Of a stretch of 64,000 nt of DNA, positions 27,048-36,725 are shown piece after piece. The position numbers and the translations under genes were made by a program. The notes below the pieces were generated by a model. It did not search any database and was not told the DNA's origin. It was given only the letters and a program-made list of their open reading frames with translations. The stretch's first letter is position 1. Each line of letters opens with the position of its first letter. The stretch comes from Clostridiales bacterium UBA7011 (GTDB taxonomy: Bacteria; Bacillota; Clostridia; Oscillospirales; Butyricicoccaceae), in assembly GCA_002449635.1 (NCBI GenBank), contig DJXF01000014.1:1-64000 (forward strand), written 5' to 3'.

Positions 27048-27824
27048 ATGGAGAACAGAATTCGTGTGCTGATTGCCGACGAAGATGCGGAATTTCGCAG
27101 GATACTGGGCGAAACACTGACGAAAGAAAGCGGCGCGGAAATCGTCGGATCGTTTTCGTCGGGCAAGGGATTGGCACAGCAGCTCTTGGACAGTGCGCCG
27201 GACGTACTGATCATCGACCCGTTGCTGCCGGGTGTGGACGGATTGACCGTTCTGAGAGAGCTAAACGACGCAGCGCCGGCAAAAATGCCGGTTATTTTTG
27301 TCCTGAGCGGCTTCGCCTCACAGGAAACCACAGCGGAGTGCAACGCACTCGGCGTCAGCTTTTATCTGCGCAAGCCGGTGGATGTGCAGGCATTGGCGCA
27401 GCGCGTCAGCCGCTATGGCGGACAGCGCAATTTTTCGCGCACGGCGGCGGTGCGTCTGCCCAACGAGGATCTGGAGATTGAAATGCGCGTCACCAATATC
27501 ATCCACCAGATCGGCGTACCGGCGCACATCAAGGGATATCAATATCTGCGGGAAGCCATTATTATGACAATTCACGACATGGAAGCCATCAATGCCATCA
27601 CAAAGATATTATATCCCACTGTGGCAAAAAAATTCAAAACGACATCCTCTCGTGTGGAACGCGCCATCCGCCATGCCATTGAAGTTGCATGGGATCGCGG
27701 CGATGTTGACACGCTGCAGGAATATTTCGGCTTTACCGTATCCGGGACAAAGGGAAAGCCGACAAACAGCGAATTCATTTCCATGGTTGCCGACCGGCTG
27801 CGGCTGGAGCTGAAGATCGGCTGA
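27048..27824 (+). CDS. spo0A: Sporulation response regulator Spo0A
   Basis: Master regulator of sporulation entry, 258 residues. The receiver domain has the acidic pocket at 11-13, phospho-acceptor Asp57 in IIDPLLPG, and the conserved lysine in LRKPVD. The C-terminal effector domain is very conserved: [27 protein letters not shown] and [14 protein letters not shown]. The acceptor loop reads DPLLPGVDG rather than the usual DLIMPHLDG. Its presence beside a spoIVB-type gene supports a spore-forming lineage. A terminator follows. Confidence 0.97.
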   Translation: MENRIRVLIADEDAEFRRILGETLTKESGAEIVGSFSSGKGLAQQLLDSAPDVLIIDPLLPGVDGLTVLRELNDAAPAKMPVIFVLSGFASQETTAECNALGVSFYLRKPVDVQALAQRVSRYGGQRNFSRTAAVRLPNEDLEIEMRVTNIIHQIGVPAHIKGYQYLREAIIMTIHDMEAINAITKILYPTVAKKFKTTSSRVERAIRHAIEVAWDRGDVDTLQEYFGFTVSGTKGKPTNSEFISMVADRLRLELKIG

Positions 27825-27858
27825 TCCTGAGAGTATCATAGAATCCCTTCTCTTTACG

Positions 27859-27903
27859 CCTGAGCCGCGAACAGCTTTTCCGCGGTTCAAGGTGTATTTT
27901 TTT
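27859..27903 (+). terminator. Intrinsic terminator of spo0A
   Basis: TGAGCCGCG / CGCGGTTCA stem with an 11-nt loop, then GGTGTA and a T-run of seven. The 3' arm overlaps the last codon and stop of the convergent LtaS-like gene. Confidence 0.7.
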
Positions 27904-29794
27904 GCGCATAATAATCGCTCTTGAGCAGGAGATTGCTGATCTCAATAAAATCCTGTGCATATTTGTTCTGTTTTGTCAAATCCGTCTGCGCCGCTGCGCC
28001 CTCATAAAACTCGTAGCTCACGCTTCCGTTTTCGCAGACCACATAGTTGTCAATCCAGCTGCCGTCGCTGAAAATTGCACAGCCGGCATAGTCGGGATCA
28101 AAGGCATCCCGGCCGAGATACGGGATATCCGATGTCAGGCCGAACAGGTTGAGAAGTGTCGGTGCGATATCGGCGGTATGAATCGTTTTGTCGACGGTCA
28201 TCGGCGTCAGGTCTGACGACCAGATGAAAAACGGTGTTTTTTCGATCATCAGGTCGACAGGGACATCGGACAGCTCGCGAACCCGGTCCTGATCCTTCAT
28301 TGTATAGGAATAATGATCGGTAAAACCGATGATGACGGTGTTTTCCAGCAGGTTGTCCTGCTTGAGCTGATCGATCAGCTGTGCGAAAAAGTCATCGAGC
28401 AGTTTCATTTTCGCGTAGTAATAGCCCACTTCATCGCATTTGTCAATTCCCTTGAACTGAGGATATTTTTGGATGGCATACCGTGAGACGGAGTCCTGTG
28501 AGGAATAGGGCATATGCGCGTTGCGCGAGATGATAAATTGAAAAAACGGCGTTTTGCCGAGCAGCTCCTGGCGCATTTCGGGATTGGTCACCACAAAGGA
28601 ATCCTCATACAGTTCTTCGGAAAACGAATTTTTGTGATCCGCATAGTTCGGATAGTCTGAATAGGAAAAATAATTTTCATAGCCCATAGCGGGATCCATC
28701 ACACCGCGGCTGTAAAAGGACGGGAGGTTGTAATGGAACGCATTTGCAGTATAACCCGCCCGCCGGAACGTATTCGGCAGACTTTCATTAAAATGATTGT
28801 TGCAGTAGGAAAAGGTGAGGCTGCCGTCTGTCGGAGAATAGATGCCGGTGTTGGCCGCAAATTCCGAGTTAAAGGTGCGCACGCTTCCGTACAGGGGCGT
28901 GTACATATTGCTGAATGAAATGCCCTCTCGCATCAGGCGGCAGAGCGTCGGCGTGACCTGCTCGCTGATTGTCCAGTCATCCGCGCTTTCCATGAGCACA
29001 AGGATAACATTTTTTCCCGCAAAACGGCCGGTCATATCGTTGGGCTTTGACTGACCGCGTTCGGCAAAATACGATTCGATTTTTGCGAGCCGCTGTGTCT
29101 CCTCCGAGCGGTTTTCCGGCAGCTGCGGTTCGATCAGGTGAACCCAGACATCCCGCCCGGCTGCGTGGTACAGACCGCAGAGGGAGTAGACCTTGTGTGC
29201 ATCATACATGAGATCATAAGCACGGCGCAGAGATTTTGCGGCAAAATAGTCCGTGTCGAGCCCCCGCGCCTGGTTGTCCTCCGCACAGGAGGCATTGAGC
29301 AGATCGGGCAGTGCTGCGACGGCAGTCAGGGCACAGACGGCATAAATCAGAACGCGAAAACGGCTCACTTTGACAGCGGGACGCATCAGGCACGCGAGTA
29401 TGCCCCAGACAAGCAGCAGCAGGACGCTGACGACAAAGCCGGCGGACAGATAGTCGAATGCCGAGTCGGCGAACGCCGCGCCGTCGCGCAGATAGCGCAG
29501 GTCGTTGAGCCACATGAATTTACCGAAAATCCGGAAGTATCCGGCTTGAACAGCTGCGAGTACCGCGGAGAAATAATAGAGCAGAACAAACAAAATGCGC
29601 GCAGGCTTTTGCGGCAGGAGGAACAGAAATCCGGCGAGAATTCCTGCCCAGATGGCGGAAAATGCCAGCGCATACGCGGAAACATCGGTAAACAGATATA
29701 GAACAAGTTCCGGCAGCAGAAATGAAAGCCAGGGGATCAGAAACGCAGCGGCAGCTGTGCGGCAAAACCGGTGGAGCGCGGAGTGCTGTTGCAT
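27887..29794 (-). CDS. LtaS-like lipoteichoic acid synthase family protein (paralog 2)
   Basis: A 635-residue paralog of the protein at 12863, with the same plan: five membrane segments to about residue 200, then a sulfatase-fold domain starting VILVLMESADDW. The candidate nucleophilic Thr is in GSVRTFNSEF, and the metal-site motifs are ISRNAHMPY and TDHYSYT. The two copies share long identical blocks such as YLGRDAFD and SNLLLK.DYYA near the end. The ATG at 29794 follows AAAGGAAG. It is convergent with spo0A and divergent from polA. Family role: polyglycerol-phosphate synthesis or lipid priming. Confidence 0.88.
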   Translation of the reverse strand: MQQHSALHRFCRTAAAAFLIPWLSFLLPELVLYLFTDVSAYALAFSAIWAGILAGFLFLLPQKPARILFVLLYYFSAVLAAVQAGYFRIFGKFMWLNDLRYLRDGAAFADSAFDYLSAGFVVSVLLLLVWGILACLMRPAVKVSRFRVLIYAVCALTAVAALPDLLNASCAEDNQARGLDTDYFAAKSLRRAYDLMYDAHKVYSLCGLYHAAGRDVWVHLIEPQLPENRSEETQRLAKIESYFAERGQSKPNDMTGRFAGKNVILVLMESADDWTISEQVTPTLCRLMREGISFSNMYTPLYGSVRTFNSEFAANTGIYSPTDGSLTFSYCNNHFNESLPNTFRRAGYTANAFHYNLPSFYSRGVMDPAMGYENYFSYSDYPNYADHKNSFSEELYEDSFVVTNPEMRQELLGKTPFFQFIISRNAHMPYSSQDSVSRYAIQKYPQFKGIDKCDEVGYYYAKMKLLDDFFAQLIDQLKQDNLLENTVIIGFTDHYSYTMKDQDRVRELSDVPVDLMIEKTPFFIWSSDLTPMTVDKTIHTADIAPTLLNLFGLTSDIPYLGRDAFDPDYAGCAIFSDGSWIDNYVVCENGSVSYEFYEGAAAQTDLTKQNKYAQDFIEISNLLLKSDYYAQKNTP

Positions 29795-29963
29795 AGGGGG
29801 AAACTTCCTTTCAAAAATCAACTGACGACATTTTATCAATTTGGAAAACCGCTGTCAATTTCCGGCGCGAAAAAATGCACGGCTTTGTCTGCCGAAAAAT
29901 ACAGACCTCCGCATTTATCACCGCCATTTTTGCCGCAATGACTGGTAATTCAGCCGGGAGGCA

Positions 29964-29972
29964 TGCTATAAT
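29964..29972 (+). promoter_or_regulatory. Extended -10 promoter of the polA operon
   Basis: TGCTATAAT, a perfect -10 with the TGn extension, 31 bp before the polA start. The -35 is not recognisable. Confidence 0.55.
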
Positions 29973-30003
29973 AAAAATGTTTACTGTGTGAGGAGGGCGA
30001 AGA

Positions 30004-32637
30004 ATGAAGCTGATGGTAATTGACGGCAACAGTATGCTCAACCGCGCGTTTTACGGCGTCCGCCTGATGAGCAACCACGAGGGTCTGTTTACCAATGCGG
30101 TGTACGGATTCGTGGCGACATTGCTCAAGCTGCAGGCCGACCATGCGCCGGACCGCATTGTTGTCTGCTTTGATGTCAGAGAAAAGACATTCCGCCACAA
30201 GGAATATGAGGGATATAAGGGAACACGCAAGGGCATGCCGGACGAACTGGCGCAGCAGCTTCCGCTCATCCGTGAGGTTCTCGACGCGATGGGCATTCCG
30301 CGCATGGAGAAGCCGGGATTTGAGGCGGACGATTTGCTCGGCACGCTCAGCCGGCAGGCAAACGAGCGCGGCGACAGCTGTCTGCTGGTGACGGGAGACA
30401 AGGACGCGCTGCAGCTCATCGGAGGCGGAACGTCTGTTTTGCTTGCAGTGACGCGCCGCGGACAGACCACCACGACGGAATACACGACAGAGGTGTTCCG
30501 CGAGCAGTACGGCTTTGACCCGATCCATATGATTGATCTCAAGGCGCTGATGGGCGACACCTCGGACAACATTCCGGGCGTGCCCGGCATTGGCGAAAAG
30601 ACCGCAATGGGGCTGATTCGGAAATTCCATACGGTACAGGCGGTGTACGACAATATTGACGATCCGTTTATCAAAAAGGGTCAGCGCACGCGCCTGCTGG
30701 ACGGGCGGGACAGCGCAGAGCAGAGCCGCCATCTGGTGACGATTGTGCGCGATGTGCCGCTGGAAACAAATGTCGGAGACCTGCCGCCGATGCAAAGGGA
30801 CGAGGCGGCGTTATATCAGCTGTTTACGCGGCTGGAGTTCAAGAATTTTCTCTCGCGCATGGACCTGCACGCGCCGGAGGAGGTCAGGCAGGCCGCACCC
30901 GAACGGGAGATCCGCCGCGTGCGGGAAGAGAGCGCACAGTCACTGCTCGCGGCACTGGAGGGAACGGATTCGGTCGTTCTCACCGCACCGCAGTCGCTCT
31001 GCGCGGTCTGCCTGCTGGAAAACAACACGGCGCATCTGCTGCGCGCCGATCAGGTTGGCACGCAGGCATGGCATGAACTGCTCGTTCAGCTGTTTTCGGG
31101 ACGCTATTTGCTGACCGTGCACGATGGCAAGCCGTATCTGACCGCTCTGCTCGAGGAGGGCATCGAGCCGGCGGACTTTGCCTTTGACACGGCGCTGGGC
31201 GCGTATCTGCTCAATCCCGCGGAAAACGGCTATGCGCTGGAGAAGGTGGCGTTGGGCTATTTGCAGCGTGAGCTTCCGCCCGCGTCTGACTACGAGGCGG
31301 ACGATGCGTTTTCTCCGCTCGGCGGGGAACAGGCGGCGGAACAGACGCTGTGCGCACATGCCGCCGCAGTTGCGCAGCTGGCGGAAATCATTGCCCCGAA
31401 AATTGACGAGGAGGGCATGCACACGCTGTATTATGAGATCGAGCTGCCGCTTGAAATGGTGCTTGCTTCGATGCAGCACATCGGCTTTCAGGCGGATGCC
31501 GACGCCCTGCGCGCCTTTGGCGAAAAGCTGTCCGCCCGCATTGATGAACTGACCGCGCAGATTTACGAGCAGGCGGGACATGCGTTCAACATTCAATCCA
31601 CGCGCAATCTCGGCACAGTCCTGTTCGATGAGCTCGGGCTTCCGGTCATTAAAAAGACAAAGACAGGCTATTCCACCAACATTGATGTGCTCGAGGCACT
31701 CAAAGGATATCATCCGCTGGTCGGCATGGTCATCGAATACCGGCAGCTGACCAAGCTGCGCTCGACGTATGTGGACGGTCTGCTCAAGGTCATCGGTGAG
31801 GACGGACGCATTCATTCGACGTTCCAGCAGATGGTGACCGCGACCGGACGGCTGAGTTCGGTCAATCCGAATCTGCAGAACATTCCGGTGCGGCAGGAGC
31901 TGGGAAGTGAGCTGCGGCACATGTTCGCGGCGAAAGACGGCTGTGTGCTCGTCGATGCGGATTATTCCCAGATCGAGCTGCGTGTCCTCGCGCATATTGC
32001 AGGGGACGAGGCGATGATTGAGGCCTTTCGTTCCGGCATGGACATCCATGCGGCGACTGCGGCGCAGGTGTTCCATGTGCCGCCGGAGGAGGTCACGCCT
32101 GCCATGCGCCGTTCGTCCAAGGCGGTCAATTTCGGCATTGTCTACGGTATTTCCGCTTTCTCACTGGCAGGGGATATCGGCGTATCGGTCAAGCAGGCGG
32201 GCGAATATATTGACAATTATCTGCGCGTCTATCACGGGGTGCGCGACTATATGGAATCCATCAAAAAACAGGCAAAGGAGGATGGCTATGTCAGCTCGAT
32301 GTTCGGGCGCAGACGCTATCTGCCGGAGCTGAAATCGAAAAACTTCAACATCCGTTCGTTCGGCGAGCGCGTCGCGCTCAACACCCCGATTCAGGGAACG
32401 GCGGCAGATATCATTAAAATCGCAATGGTGCGCGTTTACCGCCGGCTGAAGGAGGAAAAGCTGCGCAGCCGTCTGATTCTGCAGGTGCACGACGAACTGA
32501 TTCTCGAGACACCGCGGGAGGAAGCGGAACGCGCGGCACAGCTGCTGCGCGAGGAAATGGAAGCGGCGTGCAGGCTGTCTGTCCCGCTGCGCGCGGATGC
32601 CGCGTGGGGCACAGACTGGTATGCAGCGAAGGGGTAA
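30004..32637 (+). CDS. polA: DNA polymerase I
   Basis: Repair and Okazaki-fragment polymerase, 877 residues. The 5' nuclease domain is 1 to about 290 (VIDGNSMLNRAFY, FEADDLLGTL, MGDTSDNIPGVPGIGEK). The middle domain keeps a 3'-exonuclease-like fold (FDTALGAYLLNPAENGY), but the motif I DxE site is not found, so proofreading is probably absent, as in Bacillus and Taq. The polymerase domain has DADYSQIELRVLAHIAGDE, RRSSKAVNFGIVYGIS and LQVHDELILE. It is followed after 3 bp by the LMW-PTP-like gene. Confidence 0.97.
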   Translation: MKLMVIDGNSMLNRAFYGVRLMSNHEGLFTNAVYGFVATLLKLQADHAPDRIVVCFDVREKTFRHKEYEGYKGTRKGMPDELAQQLPLIREVLDAMGIPRMEKPGFEADDLLGTLSRQANERGDSCLLVTGDKDALQLIGGGTSVLLAVTRRGQTTTTEYTTEVFREQYGFDPIHMIDLKALMGDTSDNIPGVPGIGEKTAMGLIRKFHTVQAVYDNIDDPFIKKGQRTRLLDGRDSAEQSRHLVTIVRDVPLETNVGDLPPMQRDEAALYQLFTRLEFKNFLSRMDLHAPEEVRQAAPEREIRRVREESAQSLLAALEGTDSVVLTAPQSLCAVCLLENNTAHLLRADQVGTQAWHELLVQLFSGRYLLTVHDGKPYLTALLEEGIEPADFAFDTALGAYLLNPAENGYALEKVALGYLQRELPPASDYEADDAFSPLGGEQAAEQTLCAHAAAVAQLAEIIAPKIDEEGMHTLYYEIELPLEMVLASMQHIGFQADADALRAFGEKLSARIDELTAQIYEQAGHAFNIQSTRNLGTVLFDELGLPVIKKTKTGYSTNIDVLEALKGYHPLVGMVIEYRQLTKLRSTYVDGLLKVIGEDGRIHSTFQQMVTATGRLSSVNPNLQNIPVRQELGSELRHMFAAKDGCVLVDADYSQIELRVLAHIAGDEAMIEAFRSGMDIHAATAAQVFHVPPEEVTPAMRRSSKAVNFGIVYGISAFSLAGDIGVSVKQAGEYIDNYLRVYHGVRDYMESIKKQAKEDGYVSSMFGRRRYLPELKSKNFNIRSFGERVALNTPIQGTAADIIKIAMVRVYRRLKEEKLRSRLILQVHDELILETPREEAERAAQLLREEMEAACRLSVPLRADAAWGTDWYAAKG

Positions 32638-32640
32638 TGT

Positions 32641-33012
32641 ATGATTCTGTTTGTCGATATCAACGATGTTTGCCGTGCGCCCGCCGCCGCACGGATTTAC
32701 CGGAGTCTGCATCAAAAACCGGCGCACAGCGCAGGCGTATATGCGGACGAAGGCGCGGCGCTCGGTGCGGGAATCTGTCCCGAGCTGCTTTCCGGCCACA
32801 CGGCGCGTGTGCTGTCCGGCAGTGTGCTGGACAAGGCGGATGAAGTCTGGTGTGTCACGGGGGCGATTGCCCGCCATTTGGCGCAGGAGCATCCGCGGCA
32901 GGCGCACAAAATTCACGCGATGCGCGATGTGGATGATCCGTTCGGCGGAGGCAGGACCGCATACGAACACTGCATCCGGCAGATTCGTGCGCAGGTGGAG
33001 GAAATGGAATGA
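32641..33012 (+). CDS. LMW protein-tyrosine-phosphatase-like protein lacking the catalytic cysteine
   Basis: A 123-residue protein with the LMW-PTP layout: a P-loop at the N-terminus, GHTARVLSG (usually DHRARQLT), ADEVWCVTG, and DVDDPFGGGRTAYEHC (the D-loop with the general-acid Asp-Pro). In the CX5R loop the arginine (Arg12) is kept, but the nucleophilic Cys is Asp6 (VDINDVCRAP), so normal phosphocysteine chemistry is impossible. It may be a pseudophosphatase, or Asp could form an acyl-phosphate (speculative). It lies 3 bp after polA and overlaps rimI by 4 bp, tying it to the RimI-TsaD operon. Confidence 0.75.
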   Translation: MILFVDINDVCRAPAAARIYRSLHQKPAHSAGVYADEGAALGAGICPELLSGHTARVLSGSVLDKADEVWCVTGAIARHLAQEHPRQAHKIHAMRDVDDPFGGGRTAYEHCIRQIRAQVEEME

Positions 33013-33458
33013 GCATTCACATCGTTCCGTTTGCCGCAGAGCATATTCCTGCCGTCGCGGACATCGAGCGGGCGTGCTTTGCCGATCCGTGGACAGAGGA
33101 CGGCCTGCGGGAGGAGCTGGACAACAGCTGCGCGCGGTTTCTGACCGCAGTCGGCCCGTCGGGCGCTGTCGCAGGGTATATCGGCTGTCATACGGTGCTG
33201 GACGAGGGCTATATCACCAATGTGGCCGTGTCACCTGCGTTTCGGCGCCGCGGGATCGGAAGGCAGCTCGTTCAGACGCTGCTTGCGCGGTCAGATGACC
33301 TTTCGTTTGTCACACTCGAGGTGCGCGCCTCCAATCAGCCTGCGATTGCGCTGTATACAGCCTGCGGCTTTCGTCCGGTGGGCACACGGCGGCGGTTTTA
33401 TTCGCACCCGGCAGAGGATGCGCTGCTGATGACCTGGTTCCGCGAAAAAGACACATAA
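33009..33458 (+). CDS. rimI: Ribosomal-protein S18 alanine N-acetyltransferase RimI
   Basis: GNAT acetyltransferase, 149 residues. The acetyl-CoA loop is VAVSPAFRRRGIGRQL (about 73-88), followed by LEVRASNQPAIALYTACGF, typical of RimI. Its start overlaps the previous stop (ATGA), so translation is coupled. It sits before tsaD, as in many Firmicutes. Specificity for S18 is inferred from family and neighbourhood. Confidence 0.88.
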   Translation: MSIHIVPFAAEHIPAVADIERACFADPWTEDGLREELDNSCARFLTAVGPSGAVAGYIGCHTVLDEGYITNVAVSPAFRRRGIGRQLVQTLLARSDDLSFVTLEVRASNQPAIALYTACGFRPVGTRRRFYSHPAEDALLMTWFREKDT

Positions 33459-33541
33459 ACGCGGACGGAACTGCGTATACGCGCTTTTTGAGCACAAGAA
33501 ATAAGGGATGCCAACGGGCGTTCATTTAAGAAGGATAGGGC

Positions 33542-34594
33542 ATGAAAATTTTAGCATTTGAGTCGTCGTGCGATGAAACCGCGGCAGCGGTCATCGAGGA
33601 CGGCAGAAGTATCTGTTCCAACATTATCAACTCGCAGGCGGAGGAGCACGCCTTATACGGCGGTGTCGTGCCGGAGATCGCAAGCCGCGGGCATGCAGAG
33701 GCGATCAGCGCAGTGGCACATGCGGCGGTGCGGGAGGCAGGCATGACGTTTGCCGAGGTCGATGCGATTGCCGCGACCTGTGCGCCCGGACTGATCGGCG
33801 CGCTGCTGGTCGGTGCGAATTACGCCAAATCACTTGCGTGGTCACTGGGCAAGCCGTTTATTCCGGTGCACCATATCCGCGGACATATTGCCGCGAACCT
33901 GCTGGCGTTTCCGCAGCTGAGACCGCCGTTTCTGTGCCTGTCGGCGTCGGGCGGCTCGTCGATGATCGTGCTGGTACGCGACTACACGGATATGGAAATC
34001 CTCGGCGGAACGCGCGATGATGCCGCGGGCGAGGCGTTTGACAAGGTGGCGCGTGTGCTCGGCGTGGGCTATCCGGGCGGACCGAAGATTGACAGGCTGG
34101 CGCAGGGCGGAAATGACAAGGCGTATGATCTTCCGCGTTCGCATGTCGCGGGCGCGCCGCTGGATTTTTCGTTTTCCGGACTCAAAACGGCGGTCATCAA
34201 CCTTGCGCACAATGCGGAGCAGAAGGGCGAAACCATAGATGTGCACGATCTCGCCGCTTCGTTTTCGGCGGCGGTCAGCGACACGCTTGTGCCGCGTCTG
34301 AAGCTGGCGGCGGAGCAGACAGGTGTGCGAACGCTGGTGGCGGCGGGCGGCGTTGCTGCCAATTCGCGGCTGCGCGCAGATCTGGAACGAATGGCGTCGG
34401 AGATGGGCGTTCCGATTTATATGCCGCCGCTCAGTTTGTGCGGAGACAACGCCGCTATGATCGGCGCACAGGCATATTATGAATATCTTGCAGGAAACAC
34501 CGGCACGATTTGGCAGAATGCCTTTGCCACGGCGGAAATCTCAGAAAAAATCTGTCAAAAGAACGGAATTGCAAAAAAACGCACAAAACGGTAG
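33542..34594 (+). CDS. tsaD: tRNA N6-adenosine threonylcarbamoyltransferase TsaD
   Basis: Catalytic subunit of t6A37 tRNA modification, 350 residues. It starts ILAFESSCDETAAAVIEDG. The metal-binding HxxxH is in VHHIRGHIAANLL (near 110-118). The ASKHA ATP-binding signatures are LSASGGSSMIVLV and VAAGGVAANSRLR. It is full length; the C-terminal ISEKICQKNGIAKKRTKR is a short basic tail. Partners TsaB, TsaC and TsaE are not in the window. An AGAAGGATAGGGC ribosome binding site precedes the ATG. Confidence 0.96.
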   Translation: MKILAFESSCDETAAAVIEDGRSICSNIINSQAEEHALYGGVVPEIASRGHAEAISAVAHAAVREAGMTFAEVDAIAATCAPGLIGALLVGANYAKSLAWSLGKPFIPVHHIRGHIAANLLAFPQLRPPFLCLSASGGSSMIVLVRDYTDMEILGGTRDDAAGEAFDKVARVLGVGYPGGPKIDRLAQGGNDKAYDLPRSHVAGAPLDFSFSGLKTAVINLAHNAEQKGETIDVHDLAASFSAAVSDTLVPRLKLAAEQTGVRTLVAAGGVAANSRLRADLERMASEMGVPIYMPPLSLCGDNAAMIGAQAYYEYLAGNTGTIWQNAFATAEISEKICQKNGIAKKRTKR

Positions 34595-34764
34595 AATTAT
34601 CATGTGAAATGATGTAATATAGAAATGGTTTATCAAAATCTGCGGACCTTCGGCAAATTCGGCCGCTTTCGTCCGATCGTTGTTTTTTCGGAGCGGACAG
34701 CAACCGGTTTGCAGGAAATGTTTCTGCGAAATTCACGGAAATAAGAAATAAAGGAGCTTTCAAT

Positions 34765-36687
34765 ATGGGAATGACGATTGCAGAGAAAATTCTGAAGGCG
34801 CATCTGGTTGACGGCGAGATGGTCAAGGGACAGGAAATCGGCCTGCGCATTGACCAGACGCTGACGCAGGACGCGACGGGTACCATGGCATATCTCCAGT
34901 TTGAGGCGATGGGGGTCGATCAGGTCAAGACGGAGCGTTCTGTCGCATATATCGACCACAACACGCTGCAGTCCGGCTTTGAAAATGCGGACGATCATAA
35001 GTTCATCGGCACCTGCGCGAAAAAGCACGGCATTTATTTCTCCAAGCCGGGCAACGGCATCTGCCATCAGGTACATCTGGAACGCTTCGGCAAGCCGGGC
35101 AAGACGCTGATCGGCTCGGATTCCCATACGCCGACGGGCGGCGGCATCGGCATGCTGGCATTCGGCGCAGGCGGTCTGGATGTCGCAGTTGCCATGGGCG
35201 GCGGCGCATACTACATTCCGATGCCGAAGATGGTGCGCGTGACGCTGACCGGCAGGCTGCAGCCGTGGGTTGCGGCAAAGGACATCATTCTCGAGGTACT
35301 GCGTCAGATGACCGTCAAGGGCGGCGTCGGCAAGATTGTCGAGTATGCCGGACCGGGCGTCGCCACACTGTCTGTTCCGGAGCGCGCAACCATCACCAAC
35401 ATGGGTGCAGAGCTGGGCGCGACGACATCGGTATTCCCGTCAGACGAGGTGACACGCGAATTCCTGCGCGCACAGGGACGTGAAGAGGACTACACGCCGC
35501 TCGCTTCCGATCCGGATGCGGTTTACGACGAGGAGTATACCGTCGATCTGGACAGGCTGGCACCGCTGGCCGCCAAGCCGCACATGCCGGACAACGTCGA
35601 GTCGGTGGAATCTATCGGCAAAATCCGCATCAATCAGGTATGTATCGGCTCATGCACCAATTCGTCCTATCTGGATATGATGAAGGTCGCGGCAATTCTG
35701 AAGGGCAGAAAGGTTCATCCGGATGTCTCGCTGACCATTTCCCCGGGTTCCATGCAGGTGTTCAACATGCTTGCGAAGAACGGCGCGCTGTCGGACATCA
35801 TTCAGGCGGGCGCACGCATTCTGGAATGTGCCTGCGGTCCGTGCATCGGCATGGGACAGTCGCCGGAGTCAGCGGGTGTTTCGCTGCGCACCTTTAACCG
35901 CAACTTTGAGGGCAGAAGCGGCACGCAGGACGCGAAAATCTACCTTGTTTCGCCGGAGACGGCGGCGGCTTCCGCCATTGCAGGCGTACTGACCGATCCG
36001 CGTGAGCTGGGCGAGCCGGTACACATTGACATGCCGGAGACCTTTGTCATTGACGACGGCATGATCATTTCGCCGGCGGAGAATCCGGAAGAGGTTGAAG
36101 TCATCAAGGGACCGAACATCAAGGAATTTCCGCTCGGCCATGAGCTGGAGGAAGCAATCTCCGCCAAAGTTATGCTCAAGACGGAGGACAACATCACGAC
36201 CGACCACATTCTGCCGGCCGGCTCCAAGCTGCTGCCCTATCGTTCCAATATTCCGTATTATTCGGATTACTGCTTCATCCACGTCGACCCGAAGTTCCCG
36301 GCACGCTGCAAGGAATACGGCGGCGGCGTGATTATCGGCGGGGCAAACTATGGTCAGGGCTCGTCGCGAGAGCACGCAGCGCTTGTTCCGCTGTATCTGG
36401 GTATTCGTGCGGTCATTGCCAAGTCGTTTGCCCGTATCCACAAGGCCAACCTCGTCAATTCCGGCATCATTCCGCTGACGTTCAAGAATCCGGCGGATTA
36501 CGATGATATCAGCCTGCTTGACGGCATTACGTTCCCGCATATCCGCGAGGAAATTGCAGCCGGAAGGGATGTTACGGTTGTGGCCGGCGGCAAAACCTTC
36601 CTGACGGAGTGTGAGCTGTCTGACCGTCAGCGCGGCGCGATTCTCGAGGGCGGCACGCTGAATTACACCAGAAAGCACAACGCATAA
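34765..36687 (+). CDS. acn: Aconitate hydratase
   Basis: Interconverts citrate and isocitrate through a [4Fe-4S] cluster. The 640 residues match the compact aconitase type, shorter than the roughly 900-residue AcnA. Cluster ligands are in [10 protein letters not shown] (near 294-303) and CACGPCIG (near 353-360). Substrate-loop marks [13 protein letters not shown] and the C-terminal swivel-domain [17 protein letters not shown] are present. It is followed by isocitrate dehydrogenase after 38 bp, so the pair makes 2-oxoglutarate for glutamate synthesis. Citrate synthase is not in the window. Confidence 0.94.
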   Translation: MGMTIAEKILKAHLVDGEMVKGQEIGLRIDQTLTQDATGTMAYLQFEAMGVDQVKTERSVAYIDHNTLQSGFENADDHKFIGTCAKKHGIYFSKPGNGICHQVHLERFGKPGKTLIGSDSHTPTGGGIGMLAFGAGGLDVAVAMGGGAYYIPMPKMVRVTLTGRLQPWVAAKDIILEVLRQMTVKGGVGKIVEYAGPGVATLSVPERATITNMGAELGATTSVFPSDEVTREFLRAQGREEDYTPLASDPDAVYDEEYTVDLDRLAPLAAKPHMPDNVESVESIGKIRINQVCIGSCTNSSYLDMMKVAAILKGRKVHPDVSLTISPGSMQVFNMLAKNGALSDIIQAGARILECACGPCIGMGQSPESAGVSLRTFNRNFEGRSGTQDAKIYLVSPETAAASAIAGVLTDPRELGEPVHIDMPETFVIDDGMIISPAENPEEVEVIKGPNIKEFPLGHELEEAISAKVMLKTEDNITTDHILPAGSKLLPYRSNIPYYSDYCFIHVDPKFPARCKEYGGGVIIGGANYGQGSSREHAALVPLYLGIRAVIAKSFARIHKANLVNSGIIPLTFKNPADYDDISLLDGITFPHIREEIAAGRDVTVVAGGKTFLTECELSDRQRGAILEGGTLNYTRKHNA

Positions 36688-36725
36688 CCGGCACAGCGAG
36701 AGAAAACAGGAGGCAGATTTCCACC

